Shown here: in pieces, positions 1 to 11,395 of the stretch
How the letters are laid out: each line of letters begins with the position of its first letter
Position numbering within the stretch: position 1 is the stretch's first letter
Source: Betaproteobacteria bacterium HGW-Betaproteobacteria-7
Lineage (GTDB): Bacteria > Pseudomonadota > Gammaproteobacteria > Burkholderiales > Rhodocyclaceae
Assembly (NCBI GenBank): GCA_002840765.1
Contig: PHCE01000028.1
Coordinates: 1 to 36,671, forward strand
Reading direction: 5' to 3'
DNA: 36,671 nt
Position numbers and translations under genes: made by a program
The notes under the pieces: model-generated
Told to the model about the DNA's origin: nothing
Database searches by the model: none
Seen by the model: only the letters and a program-made list of their open reading frames with translations

Positions 1-1036
1 CTTCGCCGTCGTCTTCTTCCACAACGCCAAGGAACAGATCGCCCGCGGCGCCGGCCCCTTCTTCTACCTGCCGAAGATGGAAAGCCACCTCGAAGCCCGT
101 CTGTGGAACGACATCTTCGTCATCGCCCAGGACCACATCGGCCTGCCGCAGGGGACCATCAAGGCCACGGTGCTGGTCGAAACCATCCTCGCCACCTTCG
201 AGATGGAAGAAATCCTCTACGAACTGCGCGAGCACTCGGCTGGCCTTAACGCCGGTCGCTGGGACTACATCTTCTCCTGCATCAAGAAGTTCAAGAAGAA
301 CAAGGACTTCTGCCTGGCTCAACGCGGTGCCATCACCATGGAAGTGCCCTTCATGCGCTCCTACGCCCTGGCTCTGGTCCAGGCCTGCCACAAGCGCGGC
401 GCCCCGGCCATGGGCGGCATGTCGGCCCTGATCCCGATCAAGAACGACCCGGTGGCCAACGAAAAGGCGCTGGCCGGCATCCGCCACGACAAGACCCGCG
501 ACGCCAACGACGGCTACGACGGCGGCTGGGTCGCCCACCCGGGCCTGGTGCCGATCGCCATGGAAGAGTTCGTCAAGGTGCTCGGCAACAAGCCGAACCA
601 GTTCGAAAAGCAGGTTGAAGGCAAGTTCGGCCCGGCCCAGTGGCTCGATTTCAAACCGGAACAGCCGATCACCGAAGCCGGCCTGCGCAACAACATCAAC
701 GTCGGCATCCACTATCTGGGTAGCTGGCTGGCCGGCAACGGCTGCGTGCCCATCCACAACCTGATGGAAGACGCCGCCACCGCCGAAATCAGCCGCTCGC
801 AAGTCTGGCAGTGGGTGGTCTCGCCCAAGGGCATCCTCGACGACGGCCGCAAGGTCACCGTCGACATGGTCCGGCCGATGATCGCCGAGGAACTGGCCAA
901 GGTGAAGACCACCGTCAGCGCGCAAGGCGAAGACACCGCCTCCTACGACAAGGCCGCCGAAATCTTCGACCGCATGTCACTGACCCCGGATTACCCGGAG
1001 TTCCTGACTCTGCCGTTGTACGAGGCGATGGCTTAA
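1..1036 (+). CDS. aceB: Malate synthase A, 3' part (5' end outside window)
   Basis: Condenses glyoxylate with acetyl-CoA to malate in the glyoxylate shunt, allowing growth on acetate and fatty acids. The frame is open from base 2 and already reads FYLPKMESHLEARLWND, an internal malate synthase segment, so the true start lies upstream and the ATG at 77 is internal. The family signature is visible as REHSAGLNAGRWDYIF (codons near 228-275), carrying the H-x2-GLN-x-G-x-WDY pattern. About 344 residues are visible, against roughly 530 for the family, so about a third is missing. The C-terminal helical plug ends in LPLYEAMA. A strong terminator follows, so the gene ends its transcription unit. Identification is secure at family level. 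Confidence 0.96.
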   Translation, partial: FAVVFFHNAKEQIARGAGPFFYLPKMESHLEARLWNDIFVIAQDHIGLPQGTIKATVLVETILATFEMEEILYELREHSAGLNAGRWDYIFSCIKKFKKNKDFCLAQRGAITMEVPFMRSYALALVQACHKRGAPAMGGMSALIPIKNDPVANEKALAGIRHDKTRDANDGYDGGWVAHPGLVPIAMEEFVKVLGNKPNQFEKQVEGKFGPAQWLDFKPEQPITEAGLRNNINVGIHYLGSWLAGNGCVPIHNLMEDAATAEISRSQVWQWVVSPKGILDDGRKVTVDMVRPMIAEELAKVKTTVSAQGEDTASYDKAAEIFDRMSLTPDYPEFLTLPLYEAMA

Positions 1037-1081
1037 GCAGCACCTGGAAAAAGGCGCAACAGACGCCCGACCCCGACAGAG

Positions 1082-1112
1082 AACGCCCCGCTTCGCCGGG
1101 GCGTTTCCTTTG
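1082..1112 (+). terminator. Rho-independent terminator after aceB
   Basis: A perfect 9-bp stem (AACGCCCCG at 1082-1090, CGGGGCGTT at 1097-1105) has a 6-nt loop and is followed by a T-rich tract (TTCCTTT). It lies 46 nt after the malate synthase stop and before miaA, so it should separate the two units. Confidence 0.85.
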
Positions 1113-1173
1113 GCACCCAGGGAGCTGACTCCGGCGGCGGCTCATCGGCGCCAGCGTGTTAACATCCGCCGCC

Positions 1174-2118
1174 ATGACTTCCTCCCGCCTTCCCCCCGCC
1201 ATCCTGCTCATGGGCCCGACAGCCTCGGGCAAGACGGCGGTCGCCATGGCGCTGGCCGAGCGCTTTCCGGTCGAGCTGATCAGCGTCGATTCGGCGCAGA
1301 TCTTCCGCGACATGAACATCGGCACGGCCAAGCCGGATGTGGCGACACTGGCCCGCTATCCGCACCGGCTGATCGATCTGATCTCGCCGGAGGAAAGCTA
1401 TTCGGCCGCCCGCTTCCGCGCCGACGCGTTGTCAGCGATGGCGGAAATCACGGCGGCCGGCAAGGTGCCGCTGCTGGTCGGCGGCACCATGCTCTATTTC
1501 CGCGCCCTGCTGCACGGTCTGGCCGAACTGCCGCAGGCCGATGCGGCATTGCGCGCCGAGATCGATGCCGAGGCCGCCAGCAAAGGCTGGCCGGCCATGC
1601 ATGCCCGGCTGTCGACGCTCGACCCGGCCACCGCCGCCCGCCTGCACCCGGGCGACAGCCAGCGCCTGCAGCGGGCACTGGAGATCTGCCTGCTCAGCGG
1701 CCGGCCGATGTCGGAACTGCTGGCGGCAAGCGAAAAACAGACAGCGCCCTATGACTTCCTGTCGCTCGCCCTCCTGCCCGCCGAGCGCGGCGTGTTGCAC
1801 GAACGCATCGCCCGCCGTTTCGACGAGATGCTGTTGGCCGGGCTCGACGAGGAGGTTCGACAGTTGCGGACGAAATACGCGTTGAGCGTGAACCTGCCCT
1901 CGATGCGCTGCGTCGGCTACCGCCAGGTCTGGGAAGCGCAGGATGGCCTGATGCCGCGCACGGAAATGCGCGACCGTGGCATTTACGCCACCCGCCAGTT
2001 GGCCAAGCGCCAGATCACCTGGCTGGGCAACTCCTTCGCGGCCGAGAACTTCGACTGCCTCGATCAACAACTTGCCGCCCGGATCGCCGGGCGGGTGGGC
2101 GCCTTTCTCGGCGCCTAA
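1174..2118 (+). CDS. miaA: tRNA dimethylallyltransferase MiaA
   Basis: Transfers a dimethylallyl group to N6 of A37 in tRNAs reading UNN codons, the first step of ms2i6A synthesis. The N-terminal P-loop is GPTASGKT. It is followed by [16 protein letters not shown], matching the family's DSxxxYRxMDIGTAKP motif but with F instead of the usual [15 protein letters not shown] and the C-terminal [17 protein letters not shown] complete the pattern. Length is 314 aa, normal for bacterial MiaA. The ATG at 1174 is chosen because it puts the P-loop at the usual distance from the N-terminus; a GTG at 1156 in the same frame would add six residues. No strong Shine-Dalgarno decides between them. The 3' end overlaps the convergent RND permease stop by 4 nt. 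Confidence 0.95.
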   Translation: MTSSRLPPAILLMGPTASGKTAVAMALAERFPVELISVDSAQIFRDMNIGTAKPDVATLARYPHRLIDLISPEESYSAARFRADALSAMAEITAAGKVPLLVGGTMLYFRALLHGLAELPQADAALRAEIDAEAASKGWPAMHARLSTLDPATAARLHPGDSQRLQRALEICLLSGRPMSELLAASEKQTAPYDFLSLALLPAERGVLHERIARRFDEMLLAGLDEEVRQLRTKYALSVNLPSMRCVGYRQVWEAQDGLMPRTEMRDRGIYATRQLAKRQITWLGNSFAAENFDCLDQQLAARIAGRVGAFLGA

Positions 2119-5100
2119 GCTACCGCCGGAGCCGCTTCCGGCAGCGCTTCCTTGCGCGCCGCCAACAGCGTGTAAACCGTCGGCACCACGAACAGCGTAA
2201 AGAAGGTGCCGAGCAGCAGGCCACCGACGATGACCCAACCGATCTGCTGGCGCGATTCGGCGCCGGCGCCGCTGGCCATGGCGAGCGGCAGGGCGCCCAG
2301 CACCATGGCCCCGGTGGTCATCAGGATGGGGCGCAGGCGCAGCGTCGCCGACTCGATCACCGCCTCCTTCAGTTCGCGCCCCTTCTCCTGTAGCTGATTG
2401 GCGAACTCGACGATCAGGATGCCGTGCTTGGTGATCAGCCCGACCAGGGTGACCAGGCCGATCTGGCTGTAGACGTTGAGCGTGCCGCCGGTCAGCCACA
2501 AGGCCAGCAGCGCGCCAGCCATGGACAGGGGCACGGTGAGCATGATGATGAAGGGGTCGCGGAAGCTTTCGAATTGCGCCGCCAGCACCAGGTAGATGAA
2601 GGCCAGCGCCAGGACGAAGGTGATCGCCAGCGAGGACGATGACTGGCGGAATTCACGCGACTGGCCGTTGTAGTCAGCGGCATAGCCGGGCTTCAGCATC
2701 TGGACGGCGAGATCATCAAGGTAGCTTAGCGCCTCGCCCATCGTGTAGTTGGGCGCCAGGTTGGCGGTGATGGACACCGCCCGGCGCTGGCCGAAGTGGT
2801 TGAGTTCGCGCGGCGCCACCGTCTCGTCGAGATCGACCAGATTGTCGAGGGCGATCATGCTGCCATCGCGGCCACGCACGTAGATGTCGCGGATGTCATC
2901 CGGGTTGCTGCGCTCGACATCGGCGACCTGGACGATCACGTCGTACTGCTCGCCATCACGCTTGAAGCGGGTGACCTGGCGACCGCCGAGCAGGGTTTCC
3001 AGGGTCCGCCCGATGGTCTCCACCGGCACGCCGATATCGGCCGCCTTGTCGCGGCGGACGATGACCGAAAGTTCCGGCTTGTTCAGTTTGAGATCGGTAT
3101 CGACGTTGGTCAGTCCGGGGTTCTTGCGCAGTTCGGCGAGGAACTGGTTGGTCACCTCGTCCAGTTCGGCGTAGGAGGCCGAGGTGGCGATGACGAAATT
3201 GATCGGCCGCTCGCGCGGGCTCTGGCCGAGTGATGGTGGCGTTACCGGGAAGGCGAGCACGCCAGGGATGGCGGCAAATTTAGGGAACAGTTCCTTGGCG
3301 ATGTCTGGCGAGCGCCGGTCGCGCTCGGCCCAGTCGGTCAAGCCAACGAAGGAGATACCCTGGCTTACGGTCGGGTTGCCGGCGACGACGAAGAAGCGCT
3401 CGACATCCCGGGTCTGGCTGTAGATGCCTTCCAGCTGGCGGGCGTACTTCTCGGTGTAGTCGAGCGTCGCCCCATCCGGGCCGGAGAACACACCGAGGAT
3501 GACGCCACGGTCCTCGATCGGCGCCAGCTCGGATTTCAGCGCCTTGAGCAACAGGCCGCAGGAAGCAGCGACGACGAAGAAGCCGAGCATGACCAGCCAG
3601 CGGCGGTTCAGCGCCGTCGTCAGCACGTGCCGGTAGCCGTCGTTCAGCCAGTTGAGGAAGCCCTCGATGGCGAGGAAGGCCTTGCCGTGTTTTTCCTCGT
3701 GCTTGAGCAGTACCGAGCACATCATCGGCGACAGGGTCAAAGCGACGAAGCCGGACACCAGCACGGCGCCGGCCAGGGTCAGGGCGAATTCGATGAACAG
3801 CTTGCCAGTGCGCCCGGTCATGAAGGCCACCGGCGCATAGACGGCGGCCAGGGTCAGGGTCATGGCGACCACGGCGAAACCGATTTCCTTAGCCCCCTGC
3901 AGCGCCGCCTGCAGGCGCGGTACGCCTTCTTCAATGTGGCGATAGATGTTTTCCAGGACAACGATGGCGTCGTCGACCACCAGGCCGATGGCCAACACCA
4001 GGGCGAGCAGGGTCAGCGTGTTGATCGAGAATCCGAGCACGAACATGATGGCAAAGGCGCCGACCAGCGAGACCGGGATGGTGACCAGCGGAATCAGCGT
4101 CGCCCGCAGATTGCGCAGGAAGAAGAAGATGATTGCCAGGACGAGCAGGATGGCCTCGCCGATGGTCTTGAACACCGACTCGATTGAACGATCGATGAAT
4201 ATCGAGGAATCGTAGGAAATGTCGGCGCGCATGCCTTCCGGCAGTTGCTTGATCAGCTGCGGCAATTCGGCGCGCAGCGCCTTCGACAGTTCAAGTGGAT
4301 TAGCCGTCGCCTGCTTGATCAGGCCCAAGCCGACCGCCGAGCGGCCCTTGAAGCGCACCGTGCTGCGTTCGGCGGCGGGGCCGATCTCGACGCGGCCGAG
4401 ATCACCGATGCTCACCGGATAACCACTGGCCATCTTGACGATGACGGCGGCAAATTCTTCCGGTGTTTTCAGGTCGGTCGTCGCCACCACGGAAAACTCG
4501 CGCTGGCGGCTTTCGATACGGCCGGCCGGCACCTCGACATTCTGCCGGCGCAAGGCGTCCTCGACGTCGGCCGGCGTTAGCTGGTAGGCCGCCAGGCGCT
4601 GCTTGTCGAGCCAGATGCGCATGGCGAACTTGCGCTCGCCAAAGATGCGCACGTCGGCGGCGCCGGGCAACGTCTGCAAGCGCGGCTTGACGATGCGGTT
4701 GGCGACGTCGGTGACTTCCAGCGGCGAATGCTTGTCCGACGAGAAGGCCAGCCAGATGACCGGGTTGGCATCGGCCTCGACCTTGGCGATGACCGGCTCG
4801 TCGACCTCGTCAGGCAGCCGGTTGCGCACCCGCGAGACACGGTCGCGGACGTCGGAAGCGGCCGAATCCGGCTCGCGCTCGAGCTTGAAGCGCACCGAGA
4901 TCTGACTGCTCTCGGCCCGTGAAATGGAAGTGATGACCTCGAGGCCCTCGATGCCAGCCAGCGAATCCTCAAGCGGTTTGGTCACCTGCGACTCGATGAT
5001 GTCGGCCGAGGCGCCTCGATAAGTCGTCGTTACCGTCACCACCGGCTCGTCGATTTTCGGATACTCGCGTACCGACAGCCGGTCGTAGGAGACGATGCCG

Positions 5101-5171
5101 AGCAGCATGACGATCAGCGACAGGACGGTGGCGAACACCGGCCGCTGGATGCAGACCTCGGAGATTTTCAT
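2115..5171 (-). CDS. RND-family (HAE1/AcrB-like) efflux permease
   Basis: Inner-membrane proton-driven pump subunit of a tripartite efflux system; 1018 aa, the usual length. The N-terminus [19 protein letters not shown] begins TM1, followed by a large periplasmic porter domain. The TM4 proton-relay segment [14 protein letters not shown] carries the paired aspartates, and the TM10 segment [17 protein letters not shown] carries the relay lysine, so the transporter should be functional. A second periplasmic domain and TM7-12 follow. The start overlaps the adaptor stop by 4 nt, implying translational coupling. Substrate cannot be told from sequence. The hydrophobic-drug (HAE1) class is favoured over the heavy-metal class because the DD pair is present. 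No outer-membrane TolC-like gene is in the window. Confidence 0.93.
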   Translation of the reverse strand: MKISEVCIQRPVFATVLSLIVMLLGIVSYDRLSVREYPKIDEPVVTVTTTYRGASADIIESQVTKPLEDSLAGIEGLEVITSISRAESSQISVRFKLEREPDSAASDVRDRVSRVRNRLPDEVDEPVIAKVEADANPVIWLAFSSDKHSPLEVTDVANRIVKPRLQTLPGAADVRIFGERKFAMRIWLDKQRLAAYQLTPADVEDALRRQNVEVPAGRIESRQREFSVVATTDLKTPEEFAAVIVKMASGYPVSIGDLGRVEIGPAAERSTVRFKGRSAVGLGLIKQATANPLELSKALRAELPQLIKQLPEGMRADISYDSSIFIDRSIESVFKTIGEAILLVLAIIFFFLRNLRATLIPLVTIPVSLVGAFAIMFVLGFSINTLTLLALVLAIGLVVDDAIVVLENIYRHIEEGVPRLQAALQGAKEIGFAVVAMTLTLAAVYAPVAFMTGRTGKLFIEFALTLAGAVLVSGFVALTLSPMMCSVLLKHEEKHGKAFLAIEGFLNWLNDGYRHVLTTALNRRWLVMLGFFVVAASCGLLLKALKSELAPIEDRGVILGVFSGPDGATLDYTEKYARQLEGIYSQTRDVERFFVVAGNPTVSQGISFVGLTDWAERDRRSPDIAKELFPKFAAIPGVLAFPVTPPSLGQSPRERPINFVIATSASYAELDEVTNQFLAELRKNPGLTNVDTDLKLNKPELSVIVRRDKAADIGVPVETIGRTLETLLGGRQVTRFKRDGEQYDVIVQVADVERSNPDDIRDIYVRGRDGSMIALDNLVDLDETVAPRELNHFGQRRAVSITANLAPNYTMGEALSYLDDLAVQMLKPGYAADYNGQSREFRQSSSSLAITFVLALAFIYLVLAAQFESFRDPFIIMLTVPLSMAGALLALWLTGGTLNVYSQIGLVTLVGLITKHGILIVEFANQLQEKGRELKEAVIESATLRLRPILMTTGAMVLGALPLAMASGAGAESRQQIGWVIVGGLLLGTFFTLFVVPTVYTLLAARKEALPEAAPAVA

Positions 5172-6283
5172 TTGCCGGCCGCCACCGGCGCGCTGGTCGC
5201 CGGCGCCCCTTCGCCGACTGCCCGCACTGCCATGCCCTCGCGCAGCTTCAGCTGGCCGGCAGTGACCACCACGTCGCCGGCTACCAGACCCTCGACAATC
5301 TCCACCTGCGCCGTCCGCCGCACCCCGAGGCGTACCGGCACGCGCGTCGCCTTGCCCTCGACCACCTTGAAGACGGCCGGCTGGGCGCCTGGAATGATCG
5401 CCTGTTCGGGCACCATCAGTGCCGCCTGGCGCTCGCCAAAGAGCAGGCGGACACGCACGAACATGCCGGGGCGGAGTTTGCCGTCGCGGTTATTCAGACG
5501 GGCACGGGCCGACAGCGAACGCCCGCCCTGATCAATCAACGGATCGACGGCTTCGAGCACCGCCGGGAACCGTTCGCCAGGCAGCGCATCGCTGGTCACT
5601 TCCAGCACCAACCCCTTGCTCAGGCGACCGATATAGCTTTCCGGCAACTTGAAATCGGCACGCAGGGTGGCAATTTCCTCGATGTTAACCAGATCCGCAC
5701 CTTCCTTGACGTAATCGCCGACGCTCACGTTGCGCAAACCAACTACACCAGAGAACGGCGCCCGGATGCGCATCTTGGCCAGCTTGGCGGCCGCCAGGCT
5801 GACCGCCGCTTCCTGAACCTTCAGTGTGGCGCCCGAACTTTCCAGCGCCTGCTGACTGAGGAATTTCCGTTCCAGCAATTCCAGATTGCGCCGATGCGTA
5901 CTTTCGGCCAAGGCCAGATTGGCCTTCGCCTGCTGGAGGTCGGCCTCCTGGACGCTGGCGTCGAGGCTGATCAGCGGCGTCCCCTTGGTCACCACCGCAC
6001 CGTCGGCAAAATTGATCGTCGCCACGCGTCCCGCGGTTTCCGGACGCAGCACCACCGACTCGGCTGATTTCAGGGAACCCACGGCCAGCGCATCGTCGGC
6101 GAAATCGACGGCCTTGATCGTCGCCACCTCAACGGCCAAAGCGAAGCCGCCGGCCGGCGGGGCGCTGCCGGGGGAGGCCGTCGCCGGCACCGGCGCCCGA
6201 TTGGCGCTATAGGCGAGATAGCCGACAGCCACCAGGCCGAGCAGGGCCAGAGCGACGACAGTGGAAGGCAATTTTTTCTTCAT
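5168..6283 (-). CDS. RND efflux periplasmic adaptor (membrane fusion protein)
   Basis: Bridges the RND permease to an outer-membrane channel. The N-terminal MKKKLPSTVVALALLGLVAVGYLAY is a membrane anchor or signal segment without a lipobox cysteine. A lipoyl/barrel-sandwich half (VVLRPETAGRVATINFADG) follows, then an Ala/Leu/Gln-rich alpha-hairpin at about residues 110-160, the second lipoyl half (RIRAPFSGVVGLRNVSVGDYV), and a beta-barrel with LRPGMFVRVRL. Length is 371 aa, typical for AcrA/MexA relatives. It is the first gene of a two-gene operon with the permease, overlapping by 4 nt. A candidate promoter lies upstream. No regulator gene is adjacent. Confidence 0.93.
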   Translation of the reverse strand: MKKKLPSTVVALALLGLVAVGYLAYSANRAPVPATASPGSAPPAGGFALAVEVATIKAVDFADDALAVGSLKSAESVVLRPETAGRVATINFADGAVVTKGTPLISLDASVQEADLQQAKANLALAESTHRRNLELLERKFLSQQALESSGATLKVQEAAVSLAAAKLAKMRIRAPFSGVVGLRNVSVGDYVKEGADLVNIEEIATLRADFKLPESYIGRLSKGLVLEVTSDALPGERFPAVLEAVDPLIDQGGRSLSARARLNNRDGKLRPGMFVRVRLLFGERQAALMVPEQAIIPGAQPAVFKVVEGKATRVPVRLGVRRTAQVEIVEGLVAGDVVVTAGQLKLREGMAVRAVGEGAPATSAPVAAGK

Positions 6284-6331
6284 GGCGGAAACCAGTGCGG
6301 GGGCCGGCTATACCGCCGACGAGAAATGACG

Positions 6332-6361
6332 ATTGTAGCGAAGGGATAGCAAGCGTCCCAA
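6332..6361 (-). promoter_or_regulatory. Candidate sigma70 promoter for the RND operon
   Basis: On the minus strand TTGGGA (6361-6356) and TACAAT (6337-6332) are separated by 18 nt and lie about 50 nt before the adaptor start. The -10 is a good match (5/6) and the -35 is moderate. Position and direction fit; no operator palindrome is evident. Confidence 0.4.
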
Positions 6362-6384
6362 GCAATTGCGTGGCTCCGACGCCC

Positions 6385-6907
6385 TCAGTCGGACGCGTCC
6401 TCCAGTGGACAGTCCGCACAGTTAAGGATTTCCGCAAAAACGGCACGACAGGCGGCTTCGCCCTTCCCCGACCAGCCATCCGCCAGCGGCATCACACGCA
6501 CCACGACGACACCGGCCCGCAGCATGCCAAGATGCTCGGCCACGCCGCGCGCAACGTCGATAATGCGGCGCCGGTGCTTGCGGTGCATGCGGTCGTTGAC
6601 TTTGACCACGGCACACCGCCCGTTGTCGGGGCGCAGCACAGCGAGCCGTGTACCGAGCGCGAAGCGGTTGCTGGCGGCGGTGAAGCGGCGGGGATCGAAA
6701 CGCTCGCCGGAGGCCGTGCGCCGACCAGAGAAGCCGTCGCCGTAAAAGCTGGCGTCGCCGCGCAGACCAGGAAAATCGGCATCGAGAACGGCGGCAGTGC
6801 CGAAGCTGGCCGCCGTCGGCTCTATGGCTCCGTCGTCGGCCGCTACCGGCAGTGGCAAATGAAGCAGAAGCAGGCCGCCGCCGATGGCGACGATCCGCAG
6901 CAGACGA

Positions 6908-6936
<29 letters not shown>
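6385..6936 (-). CDS. RlpA-like double-psi beta-barrel protein (secreted)
   Basis: Resembles the DPBB domain of RlpA, a cell-envelope protein that in some bacteria cleaves naked glycan strands at the septum. From the chosen GTG (6936) the product is 183 aa: a basic N-terminus and hydrophobic stretch ([22 protein letters not shown]) as signal peptide, then [43 protein letters not shown] and [17 protein letters not shown], matching the RlpA DPBB order. The usual RGPF after VNDR is replaced by MHRKH, and there is no SPOR domain, so septal targeting is doubtful. The start overlaps the 3' end of purM by 29 nt. The upstream part of the longer open frame is purM read out of phase and has no signal-peptide logic. 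Enzymatic activity is unproven. Confidence 0.75.
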
Positions 6937-7948
<1,012 letters not shown>

Positions 7949-8009
7949 GGTCCGGGAAATGTGCCAGGTGCGGAAACATCCGCTGGAAAGAACGCGATTT
8001 TACCCGAAA

Positions 8010-8034
8010 CCGGCGGACCTCCCTAACCCGCCGG
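8010..8034 (-). terminator. Possible weak terminator between the chemoreceptor and purM
   Basis: CCGGCGG (8010-8016) and CCGCCGG (8028-8034) form a 7-bp GC-rich hairpin with an 11-nt loop just downstream of the chemoreceptor stop at 8054. On the minus strand only a short TTT follows, so intrinsic termination would be weak. Confidence 0.35.
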
Positions 8035-8053
8035 ATCACACTGGCCTATCGAC

Positions 8054-9712
8054 TCAGAGCTTGAACTCGCCCACCGCCGACTTCAGGCTCGCCGCGAGTT
8101 GCTCGAGCTGGGCCGCCGAAGCAGAGACCTGTTTGATGATGACGCTCGTCTCCTCGGTCATCTCGGCGATGCTCTCAACATTGCGGGCGATCAGGTGACT
8201 GGCCGAACTCTGTTCGCGCAGCGCCGAGGAGATGTCGTCGACGGCGGCCAGCACCTTCTGCACGCCATCCTGGATCTTTTCCATCGAGGTACCCGTGGTG
8301 CTGACCATGTGTACACCTTCGTCGACCAGGACGCTGCCATGGGCCATGCCGGCCACCGCGTCGTCGGTGCCGCCCTGGACCGACTGGATCATGGCGGCGA
8401 TTTCCTGGGTCGAATGGGAGGTGCGTTCCGCCAGCTTGCGGACTTCGTCGGCGACCACCGCGAAACCGCGCCCCTGCTCGCCGGCACGGGCGGCTTCGAT
8501 AGCCGCATTGAGGGCCAGCAGGTTGGTCTGATCGGCAATTTCCTTGATTACATTGACGATATTGGAAATCTGGTGCGACTGCTCGCCCAGCGAGGTGATG
8601 ACGCGGGACGAATTGCTCACCGCCGTCGAAATCTTGTCCATCTCGGCGATCACCGCGCGCACGGCACCGGCACCCTCCTTGGCCAGCCCGCCGGTCTCTG
8701 CGGCATATTTCTGCGCCCCCGAGGCGTTTTCGGAAATCTGCCCGACGCAGACGGTCATTTCCTCGATCGACGAGGCGACTGCTGCCGACGAATCGCTCTG
8801 TTTCTCCGAGGCGTGCAAGACCTGCCGCGACGAAGCGGACAACTGGCGGGCGTTCATGGCGAGTTGGTCCGAAGTCGAGAGAATGCGACCGATCATGCCC
8901 TTCAGTCCGACCTGCATCTGCTTGGTGGTGTACAGCAGGCTGCTGTCATCGCGATCCCGGGTCACGATCTGGGCAGTCAGGTTGCCACTGGCGATCTGCC
9001 GGATGATATCGATGACATAGGCCGGCTCGCCGCCCAACTGGCTGAGCAGACGGCGGACGATCAAGCCGATGACGAAGAACAGCACCACTTGCAGGATGCC
9101 TTGGCCGATCCACATGCCGATATTGATCGCCTCGATAGCCGCCATGTCGTCCTGAACGTCAATGGTCACGCTGGCCGCCCCGACCACGGCGCCTTCGTCG
9201 ACGCCATGGCACTCGAGGCAGTCGATCGAGCGGAAATTCTTCTTGGCGATGTAGGGCACAACCATGCGCAACGTCGCTTCGTCGCCCTTGTGCACCAGCA
9301 GGGATTCGATATTGCCGGTGGCCAGCACGCGGTTGTCGAGATCGTCGACCGCCTTCTCCTGCGGCAAGCCGCCGTCGAATTCGTCGTCGATGCCCTTGCC
9401 GCGGATCACCCGGAGTTCCCTGACCAGCTCCGACTTGCCCATTTTCTCGATGAACTGGGCGCGGGCCTTGGGGTCGCTGATCACCTCGTCGGCGCCACCA
9501 GCCTTGATGATCATCAGGACATTCAGGCCATTGATCGCACCGTCGGCGACGGTCATCGCCCGTTCCTTGGCGGCGTGCAGCAACTGGTCTTCAAACAGGC
9601 GAAAAATCCACTGCTGGGCGCCAACCAGGACGATGATCAGGAACCCCTGGATCAACAGCTGCAGCTTCAATTGCAGGCCGATCCTGCCCCACCAAGCCGA
9701 AATCCCGTTCAT
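8054..9712 (-). CDS. Methyl-accepting chemotaxis protein with periplasmic haem-c motif
   Basis: Transmembrane chemoreceptor that should signal through CheW/CheA. The start at 9712 is preferred because a GAGGAG Shine-Dalgarno lies 9-10 nt upstream; the longer frame to 9787 has none. The product is 552 aa. TM1 is at about residues 17-38. A periplasmic domain of about 155 residues carries DCLECHG, a CxxCH haem-c motif at residues 165-169. TM2 is at about 199-219, then a HAMP-like linker and a cytoplasmic signalling domain with the highly conserved hairpin tip [41 protein letters not shown] (split: tip begins [18 protein letters not shown]). No C-terminal CheR-docking pentapeptide is seen (ends GEFKL). 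Covalent haem suggests redox, oxygen or NO sensing by analogy with other haem-c chemoreceptors; the ligand is unknown. No che genes are nearby. Confidence 0.92.
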   Translation of the reverse strand: MNGISAWWGRIGLQLKLQLLIQGFLIIVLVGAQQWIFRLFEDQLLHAAKERAMTVADGAINGLNVLMIIKAGGADEVISDPKARAQFIEKMGKSELVRELRVIRGKGIDDEFDGGLPQEKAVDDLDNRVLATGNIESLLVHKGDEATLRMVVPYIAKKNFRSIDCLECHGVDEGAVVGAASVTIDVQDDMAAIEAINIGMWIGQGILQVVLFFVIGLIVRRLLSQLGGEPAYVIDIIRQIASGNLTAQIVTRDRDDSSLLYTTKQMQVGLKGMIGRILSTSDQLAMNARQLSASSRQVLHASEKQSDSSAAVASSIEEMTVCVGQISENASGAQKYAAETGGLAKEGAGAVRAVIAEMDKISTAVSNSSRVITSLGEQSHQISNIVNVIKEIADQTNLLALNAAIEAARAGEQGRGFAVVADEVRKLAERTSHSTQEIAAMIQSVQGGTDDAVAGMAHGSVLVDEGVHMVSTTGTSMEKIQDGVQKVLAAVDDISSALREQSSASHLIARNVESIAEMTEETSVIIKQVSASAAQLEQLAASLKSAVGEFKL

Positions 9713-9853
9713 GATGACCATCTCCTCTGGGGTGAAGTCTTTGTAAGTTATTTGTCGAATGCGCCGCACAAAGGCTGACGACTTCAAGTCAGTCGCCGCC
9801 GATCATCTCATGAGCAAATAGCGCCAGCAAGAGGCGAGAAATACTTAACAAGT

Positions 9854-9899
9854 CACTGATATTCCAAGGAAATCAGTGTAATTAAGCACTAATATTCCA
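9854..9899. promoter_or_regulatory. Iterated AT-rich sites in the chemoreceptor/tyrS divergent region
   Basis: The 401-nt divergent gap between the chemoreceptor start (9712) and tyrS (10114) is GC-rich except for an AT-rich core at about 9838-9908. CACTGATATTCCA (9854-9866) recurs as CACTAATATTCCA (9887-9899), 12/13 identical and offset by 33 bp. An inverted copy, GGAAATCAGTG (9868-9878), sits between them and forms a near-perfect palindrome with the first. The layout suggests a regulator binding site with multiple half-sites. Target gene and regulator are unknown; the chemoreceptor start is about 140 nt away and the tyrS start about 215 nt. The rest of the gap shows nothing beyond the tyrS -10 element. 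Confidence 0.45.
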
Positions 9900-10054
9900 G
9901 ACCCCTAAAAGACGACCAACAATGACATCAGGCCTGCCCTGCGCCTTGGCAAGATCTGGCAGCGGATATGCATCAAGCGCCAAGATGCCGGGTCCGGAGC
10001 TGCTCAGGCGATTGCCCTGTCCTCAAACACCCGCCGGTCACACGCCTGCGCCTC

Positions 10055-10063
10055 TGCTAAAAT
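10055..10063 (+). promoter_or_regulatory. Candidate extended -10 promoter for tyrS
   Basis: TGCTAAAAT at 10055-10063 combines a TG-N extension with a good -10 hexamer about 50 nt before the tyrS start. No convincing -35 is visible. The AAAATCG/CGATTTT hairpin (10059-10078) overlaps it. Confidence 0.4.
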
Positions 10064-10113
10064 CGTCGGTCCGATTTTTCGGCGCGATGGCGCCCGCCCA
10101 GTGGAGCAAAAGC

Positions 10114-11388
10114 ATGTACCAGTCCCCCCTGATCCAGGATCTGCATGAGCGCGGCCTGATCGCCCAGATCACCGACGCTCAGGCGCTCGACCAGTTGCTG
10201 ACTGAGGAATCGGTGACGCTCTATTGCGGCTTCGACCCGACGGCGGACAGCCTGCACCTCGGCCACCTGGTGCCGGTGCTGATCCTCAAGCGCTTCCAGG
10301 AAGCCGGGCACAAGCCGATCGCCCTGGTCGGCGGGGCCACCGGCATGATCGGCGACCCGAGCTTCAAGGCCACCGAGCGCAAGCTGAACACGCCGGACGT
10401 GATCGCCTCGTGGGTCGGCAAGATCCGCGATCAGGTCGCCCCCTTCCTCAAGTTCGACGGCGCCAACCCGGCGATCATGGCCAACAACCATGACTGGTTC
10501 GCTGGCATGAACTGCCTCGAATTCCTGCGCGACATCGGCAAGCACTTCTCGGTCAACGCCATGATCAAGAAGGAATCGGTACAACAGCGCCTGCAACGCG
10601 AAGACCAGGGCATTTCCTACACCGAGTTTTCCTACAGCCTGCTGCAGGGCTACGACTTCGCCGAGTTGTACAAGCGCCACGGCTGCGTGCTGCAAATCGG
10701 CGGTTCCGACCAGTGGGGCAACATCGTCGCCGGCACCGACCTGACCCGCCGCCTGCACCACAAGCAGGTCTATGGCATGACCGTGCCGCTGATCACCAAG
10801 GCCGACGGCACCAAGTTCGGCAAGACCGAATCCGGCGCCGTCTGGCTCGACCCGAAGAAGACTTCGCCCTACGCCTTCTACCAGTTCTGGCTGAATACCT
10901 CGGACGCCGACGTCTACAAGTTCCTGAACTTCTTCACCTTCCTGCCGGTTGCGCGCATCGCCGAGATCGAGGCCACCGACAAGGCCAGCGGCGGCAAGCC
11001 GGAAGCTCAGCGCATCCTGGCCGAGGAAGCCACCCGTCTGGTGCATGGCGAAGTCGCCTTGATGGCCGCGCGGCGCATCAGCGAATGCCTGTTTTCCGGC
11101 CAGTTGGCCGAGTTGACTGAAAACGACCTCGAACAACTGGCCCAGGACGGCATGCCGGGGGTGGAGATCGGCAAGGCCAACGCCAGCCTGATCGACGCGC
11201 TGGTGGCCGCCGGCCTGGCCAAGTCGAAATCGGAAGCGCGGACCTTCATCCAGGGCGGCAGCGTCGCGATCAACGGCTACAAGGTCGAGGCACTTGACCA
11301 CAGCTTTAGCGCCGACGAACACCTGTTCGGCCGCTTCACCATCCTGCGCCGCGGCAAGAAAAATTACGGGCTGGTCAGCTGGCAGTAA
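10114..11388 (+). CDS. tyrS: Tyrosyl-tRNA synthetase
   Basis: Class I aminoacyl-tRNA synthetase charging tRNA-Tyr. The chosen ATG (10114) gives [18 protein letters not shown], a normal N-terminus, and a 424-aa product. The longer open frame back to 9922 is not protein-like. The HIGH motif is HLGHL within [26 protein letters not shown] is the tyrosine/ATP-site loop, and the KMSKS loop reads KFGKTESG. The C-terminus ([21 protein letters not shown]) is an S4 RNA-binding domain. Only one tyrS is in the window. It starts the dense plus-strand run that continues with hda, 7 nt downstream. Confidence 0.97.
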   Translation: MYQSPLIQDLHERGLIAQITDAQALDQLLTEESVTLYCGFDPTADSLHLGHLVPVLILKRFQEAGHKPIALVGGATGMIGDPSFKATERKLNTPDVIASWVGKIRDQVAPFLKFDGANPAIMANNHDWFAGMNCLEFLRDIGKHFSVNAMIKKESVQQRLQREDQGISYTEFSYSLLQGYDFAELYKRHGCVLQIGGSDQWGNIVAGTDLTRRLHHKQVYGMTVPLITKADGTKFGKTESGAVWLDPKKTSPYAFYQFWLNTSDADVYKFLNFFTFLPVARIAEIEATDKASGGKPEAQRILAEEATRLVHGEVALMAARRISECLFSGQLAELTENDLEQLAQDGMPGVEIGKANASLIDALVAAGLAKSKSEARTFIQGGSVAINGYKVEALDHSFSADEHLFGRFTILRRGKKNYGLVSWQ

Positions 11389-11395
11389 GCTCCCG

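Noticed and set aside
1432..2499. 355-aa minus-strand open frame across miaA and the RND permease end
   Set aside because: Runs antisense to miaA and out of frame through the permease; composition is Arg/Gly/Ala shadow.
8099..9778. 559-aa open frame on the plus strand
   Set aside because: Antisense to the chemoreceptor gene, whose motifs are unmistakable. The frame is His/Asp/Gly-rich shadow sequence with no recognisable domain or ribosome-binding site.
10059..10079. AAAATCG/CGATTTT hairpin before tyrS as a terminator or T-box-like attenuator
   Set aside because: Only 7 bp, overlaps the likely -10, and has no T-box consensus; T-box control of tyrS is mainly a Gram-positive feature.
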